55,250 nt of DNA from Clostridiales bacterium (lineage in GTDB: Bacteria; Bacillota; Clostridia; Christensenellales; Aristaeellaceae): contig SFNY01000023.1 in NCBI GenBank assembly GCA_004554085.1, positions 1 through 55,250 of the forward strand, given 5' to 3'. The translations under genes and the position numbers were made by a program. Positions within the stretch are counted from its first letter, which is position 1. Every line of letters starts with the position of its first letter. The notes under the pieces are model-generated. The model was not told the DNA's origin. It saw only the letters and a list, made by a program, of their open reading frames with translations, and did not search any database. This document shows, in pieces, positions 33,611 to 41,622 of this stretch.

Positions 33611-34630
33611 ATGCGATCCAACCGAAGATCGGGCGTCCGGCGGCACGGGCGCAACGACGGCAGCTTCTGGCTGAGCTTTTCGGATCTGATGAGCTCGCTG
33701 GTGCTGATCATCATTCTGGTGATGTTCTACATCATCTACCAATACTTCAACCTGGCGGAGATCAACCAGGCGGAGATCGCCCGCCGCCAGTACCAGCTGG
33801 ACGAGGCCCAGGCCGAGCTGGAGAGCCAGCAGACCAAGCTCTCCGACGCGGAGAAGCAGATGATCGCCCAGCAGATTCTGCTGGACGCGAAGCAGGAGGA
33901 GCTGGACAGCGCCCAGGCGGTGCTGGAATCCCAGAAGACCGAGCTTGCGGACACCCAGTCCAAGCTCAGCGAGAAGGAGGCCGAAATCGCCGCTCAGCAG
34001 GCGCAGATGGAGGCCCTGGGCATCCAGCTGGACGAGCAGCAGGCGCAGCTTGCGACCCAGCAGGCCCAGCTGGACAACCAGCAGGCGCAGATCGAGCAGC
34101 TGGTGGGCATGAAGACCCGCATCATCACCTCGCTCTCCAATGCGCTCAAAAGCAACAGCATCTCCGCCACGGTGGATCCCACCACCGGCTCCATCGCCCT
34201 GGAATCGGACGTGCTGTTTGAGTCCGGCGAGCACAAGCTCACCGACGCGGGCAAGCGCTTCGTGGACGACTTCCTGCCGGTGTATCTGGACGTGCTCTTC
34301 TCCGAGGAGTACAAGGACTACGTCTCCGAGATCATCATCGAGGGCCACACGGACTCCGTGGGCGGGTACCTCACCAACCTGGAGCTGTCCCAGCAGCGCG
34401 CGCTGGCGGTGGCCAGCTACGTGCTGGGCGACAGCTGCCGGGCCGTATCGGCGGACGTGAAGAACGAGCTGCGCACCGTGGTCACGGTCAACGGCCGCAG
34501 CTACAGCGACCGCATCTTCAATGAAAACGGCACCGAGAACATGGACGCATCCCGAAGGGTCGTGTTCAAGTTCCGCCTGACCGACGAGCAGATGATCCAG
34601 CAGCTGCGCCAGATCCTGGAATCGGAATAA
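33611..34630 (+). CDS. MotB/ZorB-like OmpA-domain protein
   Basis: A 339-aa partner of the channel protein. A basic N-terminus (residues 1-17) leads into one membrane helix (about 19-44) with the conserved ion-binding aspartate D25 in SFSDLM. Residues 45-165 form a Gln-rich coiled coil (repeats such as LDEQQAQLATQQAQLDNQQAQ, shown as a pattern). Residues about 180-330 form an OmpA-like peptidoglycan-binding domain with EGHTDSVGGYLTNLELSQQRA. The coiled-coil stalk is unusually long for MotB. ATG 33611 is preferred; GTG 33602 sits only 2 bases from the ribosome site. Confidence 0.87.
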   Translation: MRSNRRSGVRRHGRNDGSFWLSFSDLMSSLVLIIILVMFYIIYQYFNLAEINQAEIARRQYQLDEAQAELESQQTKLSDAEKQMIAQQILLDAKQEELDSAQAVLESQKTELADTQSKLSEKEAEIAAQQAQMEALGIQLDEQQAQLATQQAQLDNQQAQIEQLVGMKTRIITSLSNALKSNSISATVDPTTGSIALESDVLFESGEHKLTDAGKRFVDDFLPVYLDVLFSEEYKDYVSEIIIEGHTDSVGGYLTNLELSQQRALAVASYVLGDSCRAVSADVKNELRTVVTVNGRSYSDRIFNENGTENMDASRRVVFKFRLTDEQMIQQLRQILESE

Positions 34631-34663
34631 ACTCTATCAAACAACAAAAGGGGAAATGCAAAA

Positions 34664-35215
34664 GTGCTTCATTTCCGCAGGCTGGTCTGGTTCATCGCCT
34701 CCCGGCTGATCCTGCTGTGCATCCTTTGCGGCGTCCTGGTGTGCGGCTTCTATATGTGCCTGAACACGGCTAACATCTACATCATCCTCACCGACGGCCT
34801 GGAGAAGCGCGCCAGCGTGATCCTGACCCAGGAGGACGCGGAGGATCTGAACTTCTACTTCCACGCCGACTTCCTCAGCGCCGACCGCGCGCTGGAGGGC
34901 GCCTTCGACGGCACCAGCGTCTACGATGACTACACCATCACCGACTTTGAGTACGACCTCAAGATCGAAAAGCTCTGGGCATGGCCCTGGGACAACTACG
35001 CCACCTGCACGGTGGTGGAGCGCGTGCCGTCCATCACCGGCACGGTGATCTCCAGCCGCAGGAGCGAGGCCTCCGAAACGGTGCCCTCCTGGCAGGGCGG
35101 CCGCTACGACATCACGCTGGTCAAGGTGGGCGGCGAGTGGAAGATCATCGGCATGCAGCAGACCACCGTGCTGATGGAGGCCGCAGGTTCCGACGGGGAG
35201 ACCGCAGGACAGTAA
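34664..35215 (+). CDS. Membrane-anchored protein of unknown function
   Basis: A 183-aa protein with one N-terminal membrane segment (about residues 8-30, ASRLILLCILCGVLVCGFYMCL) and an extracytoplasmic domain of about 150 residues. That domain has a helical front half (LTQEDAEDLNFYFHADFL) and a beta-rich rear (TCTVVERVPSITGTV, YDITLVKVGGEWKIIGM) that resembles NTF2-like folds. I do not recognise a named family. GTG start with AAGGGG 8-9 bases upstream, 33 bases after the MotB-like gene, so probably part of the same module. Confidence 0.7.
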   Translation: MLHFRRLVWFIASRLILLCILCGVLVCGFYMCLNTANIYIILTDGLEKRASVILTQEDAEDLNFYFHADFLSADRALEGAFDGTSVYDDYTITDFEYDLKIEKLWAWPWDNYATCTVVERVPSITGTVISSRRSEASETVPSWQGGRYDITLVKVGGEWKIIGMQQTTVLMEAAGSDGETAGQ

Positions 35216-35227
35216 AGTTTTGGAAAG

Positions 35228-35270
35228 GAACGCCCTTCCCGATGGAAGTTTTTCCCGGGAAGGGCTGTTC
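35228..35270. repeat. Inverted repeat with T run in its loop
   Basis: GAAC-GCCCTTCCCG pairs with CGGGAAGGGC-t-GTTC (14 bp, one bulge) around a 14-nt loop containing T5. It separates the 183-aa gene from the next promoter and probably ends transcription, although the T run is inside the loop. Confidence 0.55.
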
Positions 35271-35285
35271 AGATGAAGGGACTTA

Positions 35286-35294
35286 TGTTATAAT
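35286..35294 (+). promoter_or_regulatory. Extended -10 promoter of the coiled-coil gene
   Basis: TGT-TATAAT, a perfect extended -10, lies 36 bases before ATG 35331. The -35 is weak and lies within the preceding inverted repeat. Confidence 0.65.
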
Positions 35295-35330
35295 TACTAC
35301 ATATACGTGAAAGGGTTAGGAGGCTTATCC

Positions 35331-36959
35331 ATGGATCGCAAGAACAAGGTCTGGCTTGTCGTACTGGCGATTTTGCTGGTTCTGGCAATCGCGGCAGTCA
35401 TCATCATCAACGGCAAGCTGTCCACTTCCAAGGAAGCGCTGGCAACGGTCAACACACAGCTGGCGACGCAGCAGGAGAGCTATGAGACGTTGGACAGCGA
35501 GTATAAACTGGTGAGCGAACAGCTTGCGGCGCTCGAACAGAGCAGCGCGAGTCTGGAAACCGAGCTTGCGCAGGCGAACGAGGACAAGGCCTCCCTTGAA
35601 ACGCAGCTGACCGAGGCGGAGGCGAAGGCGAGCGAGCAGGAGACGCGCGCTGCCGAGCTGGAGACCCGCGCCGCCGAGGCGGAGACGAAGGTCAGCGAGC
35701 TGGAGACGCGCGCCACCGAGGCGGAGGCAAAGGTCACCGAGCTGGAAAGCCAGCTGACCGAGGCGGCCAGCAGCAACGAGTCTCTGACGGGGCAGCTTGC
35801 GGATGCGCAGACCCAGGCGCAGCAGCTTGCCACTGAGCAGCAGACGGCGCAGTACACCATCGCCACGATGGAGACCGCCGCCGGGGAATATCAGAAGCGC
35901 ATCGGCGAGCTGGAAGCCTACGCCGTTGAGGCGGAGGGCAGAATCGCCGAGCTGAATGCAGCCATCGAGACCGCCGAGAGCCGCATCGTGGAGCTGGGCG
36001 GCGAGGTTGTGCCCGTCGAGGCGACCACCGGCGCACAGACTCCTGCCGGAACGGAAGCGCCCGCTGCGACCGATGCGCCCGCTGCGACCACGGAGAGCGG
36101 CCCGACGCTGGTGGTCGTTCCCGAGGTGAAGACCCCGGAGATCCTGACGGACGATTCCCGGATGCAGATTGAGGAGATTTACAGCGACATCGACGCCATC
36201 GTCAACGCGGCGGACGGCTCCATGACCGACGAGGAGAAGGTGCAGGCGCTGGACGAGCTGAAGGCGGAGCTGGCGGACTACGTGGGTGAGCTGAACGCCG
36301 CGCTGGAGGAGATCGCCGCGCAGGAGAGCGCGCTGGCCGCGTCCGTGGACAGCATCGAGACCCTGGAGGCGGAGCTTACGCAGGCGCAGGCGCGCGTGGA
36401 GGAGCTGACCGCAGCCATCGCCGCCGGCGAGACCACCATCGCGGATCTCGAAGCGCAGCTTCAGGAGCTCACCGCGCAGAGCGAGAGCGACATTGCGCTG
36501 GCTGCGTCCCAGATCGAGGAGCTCACCTCCCGCATCTCCGCGGAGGAGGAGAAGGTTGCCGAGCTCACCGCGCAGCTGGAGGCCGCCAATGCCGAGCTGG
36601 CCGCCCGCATCGCCGAGCTGGAGGCCTATCGCCTCAACCGTGAGCTGGTGGAGGGCGAGGCCTACACCGCTTCCACCCTCAGCAACGTGCTGAAGGTTGC
36701 CGACGACGGCGTGAGCGTGGAGTGGAGCTACACCAACGACTCGATCAGCGGCAACGCCGTGGTGCTGAGCATCCTGCTGGACGATGTGGAGTTCTACCGC
36801 TCCGGACTGATCCAGCCCGGCGAGAGCCTGGAGGGAATCACGCTCAGCCGCGCGCTGGTGAACGGCAGCTACGAGGCCGTGGCCGTCATGAGCGTGTGTG
36901 ACGCGGAGGGTGCGGTCGTATCCTCCACCCGCGTGCCGGTGACGGTTCAGGTCGGCTGA
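35331..36959 (+). CDS. Membrane-anchored coiled-coil protein with C-terminal beta domain
   Basis: A 542-aa protein. Residues 1-24 contain a membrane anchor (VWLVVLAILLVLAIAAVIII). Residues 25-215 and 285-435 are long Ala/Glu-rich coiled coils with 7- and 14-residue repeats (ELETRAAEAETKVS, ELETRATEAEAKVT). They are separated by a Thr/Ala/Pro linker (about 225-265). Residues about 445-542 form an Ig-like beta domain. AGGAGG lies 8 bases before ATG 35331; the in-frame start at 35307 is rejected. It has its own promoter but directly follows the MotAB-like genes. A structural, wall-spanning role is likely; no enzymatic motif is seen. Confidence 0.75.
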   Translation: MDRKNKVWLVVLAILLVLAIAAVIIINGKLSTSKEALATVNTQLATQQESYETLDSEYKLVSEQLAALEQSSASLETELAQANEDKASLETQLTEAEAKASEQETRAAELETRAAEAETKVSELETRATEAEAKVTELESQLTEAASSNESLTGQLADAQTQAQQLATEQQTAQYTIATMETAAGEYQKRIGELEAYAVEAEGRIAELNAAIETAESRIVELGGEVVPVEATTGAQTPAGTEAPAATDAPAATTESGPTLVVVPEVKTPEILTDDSRMQIEEIYSDIDAIVNAADGSMTDEEKVQALDELKAELADYVGELNAALEEIAAQESALAASVDSIETLEAELTQAQARVEELTAAIAAGETTIADLEAQLQELTAQSESDIALAASQIEELTSRISAEEEKVAELTAQLEAANAELAARIAELEAYRLNRELVEGEAYTASTLSNVLKVADDGVSVEWSYTNDSISGNAVVLSILLDDVEFYRSGLIQPGESLEGITLSRALVNGSYEAVAVMSVCDAEGAVVSSTRVPVTVQVG

Positions 36960-36980
36960 TCCATACAGATTTCAATCGGG

Positions 36981-37015
36981 GGGAGCGCGGTTTCACATCG
37001 CGCTCCCTCTCTTTG
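36981..37015 (+). terminator. Rho-independent terminator
   Basis: GGGAGCGCG pairs with CGCGCTCCC (9 bp, 9-nt loop), followed by TCTCTTT. It ends the coiled-coil gene. Confidence 0.85.
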
Positions 37016-37043
37016 ATTGCGGGAAAACTTATCCCTGCGCATC

Positions 37044-37072
37044 TTGCGCGGGACTGCGGCTTGTACTATAAT
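37044..37072 (+). promoter_or_regulatory. Promoter of lrgAB
   Basis: TTGCGC (37044-37049), 17 bp, TATAAT (37067-37072), 35 bases before ATG 37107. It is the same hexamer pair and spacing as at 14423-14451. Confidence 0.8.
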
Positions 37073-37106
37073 GACTCGGAAACTGGTTTACAAGGCGGGA
37101 AAAGCA

Positions 37107-37475
37107 ATGAAGCATGTGTATCGTCTCACCATCATCCTGGGGATTTCCTTCCTCGGGGAGCTGCTGAACCAATGGATACCGCTGCCGGTTCCGGCGGGCA
37201 TCTACGGCCTGATTCTGATGCTGATCGGCCTGTGCACGGGCATTGTGCCGCTGGAGTCCGTGCGCGGCACCGGGCACTTCCTGATTGAGATCATGCCGGT
37301 GATGTTCATTCCGGCGGGCGTGGGTCTGATGGCGAGCTGGAACGTGCTGCGGCCCATCGTGGTTCCGGTGGCGGTCATATCGGTGGTTTCTACCTTCGTG
37401 GTGATGGCCGCGTCCGGCTGGGTGACGCAGGCGGTTATCCGCCGCGAGAGGCGGACAAAGGAGGCGGACAAATGA
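37107..37475 (+). CDS. lrgA: LrgA/CidA family holin-like protein
   Basis: A 122-aa membrane protein with four predicted membrane segments. The family core is GELLNQWIPLPVPAGIYGLILMLIGL and IEIMPVMFIPAGVGLM. LrgA-type proteins influence murein hydrolase export, pyruvate uptake and cell lysis together with LrgB. ATG 37107 lies after the promoter and a GGCGGGA site; the longer in-frame extension would include the promoter. It overlaps lrgB by 4 bases. Confidence 0.92.
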   Translation: MKHVYRLTIILGISFLGELLNQWIPLPVPAGIYGLILMLIGLCTGIVPLESVRGTGHFLIEIMPVMFIPAGVGLMASWNVLRPIVVPVAVISVVSTFVVMAASGWVTQAVIRRERRTKEADK

Positions 37476-38164
37476 ATGAGATTCTGACCGGCTCCGCCTT
37501 CTTCGGGGTGCTCATCAGCCTGCTGGCCTACTACGTGGGCGACCGCCTGCGCAGGCGCTTCAAGCTGGCGATCCTCAATCCGCTGCTGATTTCCATCGTG
37601 CTCACCATCCTGGCGCTGTGCCTGCTGGGCGTGGACTACGAGACTTACGCCGCCGGGGCGAAGTATCTGAGCTGGCTGCTGACGCCGGCGACGGTCTGCC
37701 TGGCGATTCCGCTGTACGAGAAGCTGTCGCTGCTGAAATCCAACTGGCGGGCGATCTTCGCGGGCATCCTGTCGGGCATGCTTGCCTGTATGTGCAGCAT
37801 CCTGCTCATGGCGCTGCTGTTCGGCCTGGACCACGCCGAGTACCTCACGCTGCTGCCCAAGTCCGTCACCACCGCCATCGGCATGGGTCTGGTGGAGGAG
37901 ATGGGCGGCTATCCGTCCATCACGGCGGTGGCCATCTGCATCACCGGCGTGCTGGGCAACATCGTCGCCGAGGGCTTCCTGAAGCTGATCCGCGTGGAGG
38001 AGAGCGTGGCGAAGGGCGTGGCCATCGGCAGCGCGTCCCACGCCATCGGCACCACCCGCGCCATGGAGCTGGGCGAGACCGAGGGCGCGATGAGCAGCCT
38101 GTCCATTGCCGTGGCGGGGCTGATGACGGTGGTGCTGATGCAGGTGTTTGTCCAGTTCCTGTAA
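37472..38164 (+). CDS. lrgB: LrgB family membrane protein
   Basis: A 230-aa partner of LrgA with about seven membrane segments. Typical features are LNPLLISIVLTI, PATVCLAIPLYEKLSLLK, LLPKSVTTAIGM and IGSASHAIGTTRAMELGETEGAMSSLSI. Start ATG overlaps the lrgA stop. No LytSR-type regulator is adjacent. Confidence 0.94.
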   Translation: MNEILTGSAFFGVLISLLAYYVGDRLRRRFKLAILNPLLISIVLTILALCLLGVDYETYAAGAKYLSWLLTPATVCLAIPLYEKLSLLKSNWRAIFAGILSGMLACMCSILLMALLFGLDHAEYLTLLPKSVTTAIGMGLVEEMGGYPSITAVAICITGVLGNIVAEGFLKLIRVEESVAKGVAIGSASHAIGTTRAMELGETEGAMSSLSIAVAGLMTVVLMQVFVQFL

Positions 38165-38200
38165 GACATGGAAAAGGGCTTGCCTCAAAGCGACAATAAA

Positions 38201-38289
38201 GTAGGGCGGGGTGCCTTCACCCCGCCGCACAACAAAGATGGAGTTGTTTCAAAGCGGGGAAGATGCGATGAAACAGCCGCCGGAAAGCC
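38201..38289. repeat. 89-bp intergenic repeat, copy 1
   Basis: Begins GTAGGGCGGGGTGCC and carries a 9-bp hairpin (GGCGGGGTG with CACCCCGCC, CCTT loop) at 38205-38226. A second hairpin follows (GTTGTTTCA with TGAAACAGC) near 38243-38276. Copy 2 starts 89 bases later. A further TGCCTCAAAGCG at 38181-38192 looks like a partial third second-hairpin arm. Confidence 0.8.
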
Positions 38290-38370
38290 GTAGGGCGGGG
38301 TGCCTTCACCCTGCCGGGGAACAAACGTTGAGCTGTCTCAAAGCGCGGAGAGCGTTTTGAGACAGCTTCT
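38290..38370. repeat. 89-bp intergenic repeat, copy 2
   Basis: The first 26 bases match copy 1 at 25 positions. The second hairpin here is a stronger 12-bp stem that doubles as the terminator at 38331-38374. The pair is a REP-like or MITE-like intergenic element. Confidence 0.8.
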
Positions 38371-38374
38371 TTTA
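38331..38374 (+). terminator. Terminator between lrgB and cbiL
   Basis: AGCTGTCTCAAA pairs with TTTGAGACAGCT around a 13-nt loop and is followed by TCTTTT. It can serve lrgAB, and as a dyad may also end the convergent cobalamin transcript 4 bases away. Confidence 0.85.
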
Positions 38375-38377
38375 TGC

Positions 38378-39025
38378 TCAGGGCTTCACGATGACCGTGG
38401 TGAAGTAGGAATAGCCGTCGGCGGGGATGTCGGCAAGCGGCCCCGTCCAGGCGCTGTCCATGCCCAGATTGCGCGCAGCGTAGGCTTCGCGGCCCGCGAG
38501 GGCATTTTTCAGCGCACCGATGTTCTTGCCGCTCTTCATGAGCACCACATTGCCCTCGGGAATCGGCACTTCGGGGTCGAAGCTGTCCACCACCGTAAGT
38601 CGCTCGCCCTGCTCGCACAGCGGCACGCCCATGGCTGCGGCGGACGCGCACATCGCGGGGATGCCGGGAACAACCGTGCAGGGGTGCAGGGGCGCGATGC
38701 GCCTGAGCAGATAGCTGCTCGAGGCATAGACGCCCGGGTCGCCCAGCACCGGGTACGCCACGGTGGGGTAGGTCTTGAGATGCGCAAGCAGCGCCTCCGC
38801 GGCCCGGTCGTGGGCGGCAGCCCAGTCGTCGCGCATGCCGCGCATGGGCATCTCCAGGCGGCACAGGGGCTTGTCCGCGATCAGATCGCCCACGATCTGC
38901 ATCACGGCGCTGTTGCCGCTGCCCGAATCCGGCAGGGCGATGGCGTCCGCCTCACGCAGGATGCGCGCGGCCTTTCGGGTGATCAGCTCCGGGTCGCCCG
39001 GGCCGATGCCAACAAACACAAGCAT
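38378..39025 (-). CDS. cbiL: Cobalt-precorrin-2 C20-methyltransferase
   Basis: A 215-aa SAM-dependent tetrapyrrole methylase acting early in corrin synthesis. Typical landmarks are FVGIGPGDPELITRKAARIL at the N-terminus, GDPGVYASSSYLLR, and VVPGIPAMCASAAAMGVPL. It is slightly shorter than most CbiL proteins (about 225-240 aa), mainly at the C-terminus. It is the last gene of the cluster, 16 bases after the HAD gene, with AAGGAAGG upstream. Confidence 0.9.
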   Translation of the reverse strand: MLVFVGIGPGDPELITRKAARILREADAIALPDSGSGNSAVMQIVGDLIADKPLCRLEMPMRGMRDDWAAAHDRAAEALLAHLKTYPTVAYPVLGDPGVYASSSYLLRRIAPLHPCTVVPGIPAMCASAAAMGVPLCEQGERLTVVDSFDPEVPIPEGNVVLMKSGKNIGALKNALAGREAYAARNLGMDSAWTGPLADIPADGYSYFTTVIVKP

Positions 39026-39041
39026 GGCTTGTACCTTCCTT

Positions 39042-39671
39042 TCAAATCAGCTGTTCCAGCAGGGCGCAGAGCGCGGCTTCGTCGTCGATAATCACATCTG
39101 CGGCCCTGCACACCTCCTGCGAGGGCGCGCGGCTCCCTGCGAAGGCGATGGCGAGATCGGCGCACTGCAGCAGGGGAATGTCGTTGCTGCCGTCGCCGAT
39201 GGCCACGAGGGGCCGGGGCAGCTCCATCGCGGCGCGGCCCTTGTCCAGCGCGGTCTCCACGCACAGCAGGCGGTTTTCCCGGAAGCCAGCCTTGGAGCAC
39301 AGGCAGCGGCCCGTCATGCCCAGCGATGCGATCAGCTCCTCGATCCACACGTCCAGGTTGCCGGTCAGGATGCGGCAGCGCGGGGCGTTCGCGCGGAGAA
39401 AGGCCGCGATGCCCTCGTGCAGCGGCACATTGGCGGCGATCCTCCGGGCGCGATCGAGGGGAATTGCGCGCAGCAGCTCCACCCGCGCGGCGAAGCCCGG
39501 GGCGAAGGCCGCGCCGCTCTGCATGCAGGCCTCCGTGAGCGCGGCCATCTCGTTTTCCAGCCCCACCTCCCGGGCCAGCAGCGGCAAGAGCTCGCAGCGG
39601 GTTACGGTGGAGTCCAGGTCGAAGGCGAACAGGGGTTTCCTGCCCGCCAGTGCGTCAATCTTTGTTTTCAT
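39042..39671 (-). CDS. SerB-like HAD phosphatase inside the cobalamin operon
   Basis: A 209-aa HAD-IB hydrolase. Motif I is AFDLDSTVTRCELLPLLAREVG, motif II TGN, the lysine is in ETALDKGRAAM, and motif IV GDGSNDIPLLQ. The C1 cap (about residues 30-90) is helical, as in phosphoserine phosphatase. It overlaps the end of the cobK-cbiE-cbiT gene by 17 bases, so it is firmly part of the operon. No cobC-type alpha-ribazole phosphatase is visible. This gene could fill that step or act on phosphothreonine, but ordinary phosphoserine phosphatase activity is also possible. Confidence 0.85.
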   Translation of the reverse strand: MKTKIDALAGRKPLFAFDLDSTVTRCELLPLLAREVGLENEMAALTEACMQSGAAFAPGFAARVELLRAIPLDRARRIAANVPLHEGIAAFLRANAPRCRILTGNLDVWIEELIASLGMTGRCLCSKAGFRENRLLCVETALDKGRAAMELPRPLVAIGDGSNDIPLLQCADLAIAFAGSRAPSQEVCRAADVIIDDEAALCALLEQLI

Positions 39672-41622
39672 GTTGCATGGTAAAGATGTACACCGGGTTC
39701 TGTGCAGTCATCAGGCGGTAGCGGCCGAGCACGCGGGGCTTGGACACGGCAACCTCCGCGATGTCGCAGGTTTCAAAGGACTTGCACAGCTCCGTCAGCT
39801 CTGCCACCGTCTCCAGCGTGACCGCCGTGGCCACGATGCGCACGTCGGGGTTCTTTGCAAGCAGGCAGTCGAGGATGCCCCGCAGATTGCCCGTGCTGCC
39901 GCCGATGAAGGCGTGGCTGGGTGCGGGCAGATTCTCCAGCGCCTCCGGCGCGGCCCCGGCGACCACCTCCAGGTTGGTAAGGCCGAACTTCTCTGCGTTG
40001 TGCCGGGTGAGTGCCAGCGCCTTTTCCTTCATTTCAATCGCGTACACGCGGCCCTGGGTCGCCTGCATGGCGCACTCCACGGACACCGAGCCGCTGCCGG
40101 AGCCCACGTCGTAGACGATTGCGCCCTGGGTGAGCTGAAGCTTGCTCAGGCAGACGCTGCGCACCTCGGACTTGGTCATGGGGGTCTCGTCCCGGTCAAA
40201 GGCCTCGTCGGGCAGGCCGTGGGTCACGACGAAATCGCCGCTGCTTGCGTTTTCCACCAGAACCACGCTCAGGGGATCAAAGGCCGCATTCAGCAGCTCC
40301 TGCGCCGTGCCGGAGACGATGCCCTCGTCCGGATAGCCCAGGCGCTGGCCCACGTGCACGGTGCAGTGGGAAAGATTCGCTTCGCACAGCCGCGCGATGG
40401 CCTGATGCGCGCCGTCGCTGCCGCCCACCAGGGCGAATACCGCCGGATGCTTACGCACCTCGCCCACGAAGTCGCACTCCCGACCGTGCAGGCTCAGCGC
40501 CCGCACGTCCTGCCAGGGCCGCTTGAGCCGCGCGCAGAAGTATTGCAGGCTGCCGATGCCGGGCAGAACCTCCACGTCCATGTCGGTGAGCTCCGCCACC
40601 AGCCCGCGCGCGCCGCTGTAGAAGCCGGTGTCGCCCGAGAGCAGCACGGCGTAGTGTCGCCCCGGATCGCTGCGGATGAATTGGGCGATGTCCCGGGCCA
40701 GAACCGCAGTGTGGCGGCGCTTGCCGGCGGTCTCCACGCTCTCCAGCATGCGCTGCGCGCCGATCAGACAGTCGGCCTCGCGAATGGCGCGCTCCAGACC
40801 CAGCGTGCGGGTCTCGATGTTTCCCATGCCCAGGCCCGCCAGCACCACGCGCTTGCGGGGCGGGGTCAGGGCCAGCCTCTTCTCCAGATGGGACAGCATC
40901 TCCTCGGGGGACAGGCCCTCCACCTGTGCGGGCCGCCCGATCACGATTGCCTGTGCGCCCGCGCGCTTTGCGGCGGCGATCTTTGCGCCGTAGCCGCCTG
41001 CGCCGCCGGTGTCCTTGGTGACCATGTACCGGGCGTTCACCGCGCGCAGCATGGCGCAGTTCAGCTCCTCGTCGAAGGGGCCCTGCATGGCGATGATGTG
41101 GTCGGGGGCAATGCCGCAGTCCTCGCAGGTCTGAAGCGAGGCCCGCATCGGCAGCACCCGCGCGTAGATGCGCGCCCGCAGCGCCGGATCCTTGCAGAAC
41201 TGGGGGAGCTGCTTGCTGCCGGTGGTCAGCAGGATGTTGCCTTCGGTGGAGCGCAGATAATCGACGCAGGCTTCCACGTCCGGCACGAACACGCCGTCGC
41301 CCTCGGCCATGCTGCTGCCGCGCAGCAGCCGCAGGTAGCTTGCGCCTGTTTCCCGGCACGCGGCGGCGATGTTCTGCGTTACCACGTCCGCATAGGGATG
41401 GGTCGCATCCACCACCGCGTCGAAGGCTTCGGCGCGCAGCAGGGCCGCCATTTCTTCCACATTCATGCGTCCGGCAAGGATGCGCACGTCGCTGTGCTGC
41501 CCCAGCAGCACCTCGCCGTACTCCGTGGCGACGCAGGCGGTGATTGCCGCGCCCCGACCCGTGAGGGCCTCGATCAGTTCCCGTCCCTCCGAGGTGCCCG
41601 CAAAGATACAGAGCTTACACAT
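39655..41622 (-). CDS. CobK-CbiE-CbiT triple fusion
   Basis: A 655-aa protein joining three corrin enzymes. Residues 1-250 are precorrin-6A reductase (CobK/CbiJ: FAGTSEGRELIEAL, DATHPYADVVTQN, SKQLPQF, GRPAQVEG). Residues about 257-465 are the C5-methyltransferase CbiE (LAGLGMGNIETRTLGLERAI, LSGDTGFYSGARGL). Residues about 472-655 are the C15-methylase/decarboxylase CbiT, with SAM motif DVGSGSGSVSVE. ATG 41622 overlaps the cbiH stop by 8 bases and follows AGGGGATA. CbiE-CbiT fusion (CobL) is common; the additional N-terminal reductase is less so. All three motif sets look intact. Confidence 0.92.
   Translation of the reverse strand: MCKLCIFAGTSEGRELIEALTGRGAAITACVATEYGEVLLGQHSDVRILAGRMNVEEMAALLRAEAFDAVVDATHPYADVVTQNIAAACRETGASYLRLLRGSSMAEGDGVFVPDVEACVDYLRSTEGNILLTTGSKQLPQFCKDPALRARIYARVLPMRASLQTCEDCGIAPDHIIAMQGPFDEELNCAMLRAVNARYMVTKDTGGAGGYGAKIAAAKRAGAQAIVIGRPAQVEGLSPEEMLSHLEKRLALTPPRKRVVLAGLGMGNIETRTLGLERAIREADCLIGAQRMLESVETAGKRRHTAVLARDIAQFIRSDPGRHYAVLLSGDTGFYSGARGLVAELTDMDVEVLPGIGSLQYFCARLKRPWQDVRALSLHGRECDFVGEVRKHPAVFALVGGSDGAHQAIARLCEANLSHCTVHVGQRLGYPDEGIVSGTAQELLNAAFDPLSVVLVENASSGDFVVTHGLPDEAFDRDETPMTKSEVRSVCLSKLQLTQGAIVYDVGSGSGSVSVECAMQATQGRVYAIEMKEKALALTRHNAEKFGLTNLEVVAGAAPEALENLPAPSHAFIGGSTGNLRGILDCLLAKNPDVRIVATAVTLETVAELTELCKSFETCDIAEVAVSKPRVLGRYRLMTAQNPVYIFTMQHENKD

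Noticed and set aside
32008..36959. Complete Zorya defence system
   Set aside because: Only the ZorA/ZorB-like pair is present. The following genes encode a small membrane protein and a coiled-coil protein, with no helicase, nuclease or ZorC-like gene, so the name is not used as an annotation.
37017..37106. Extended N-terminus of lrgA from 37017
   Set aside because: It would place the start upstream of the TTGCGC-17-TATAAT promoter and add a stretch unlike any LrgA/CidA N-terminus.
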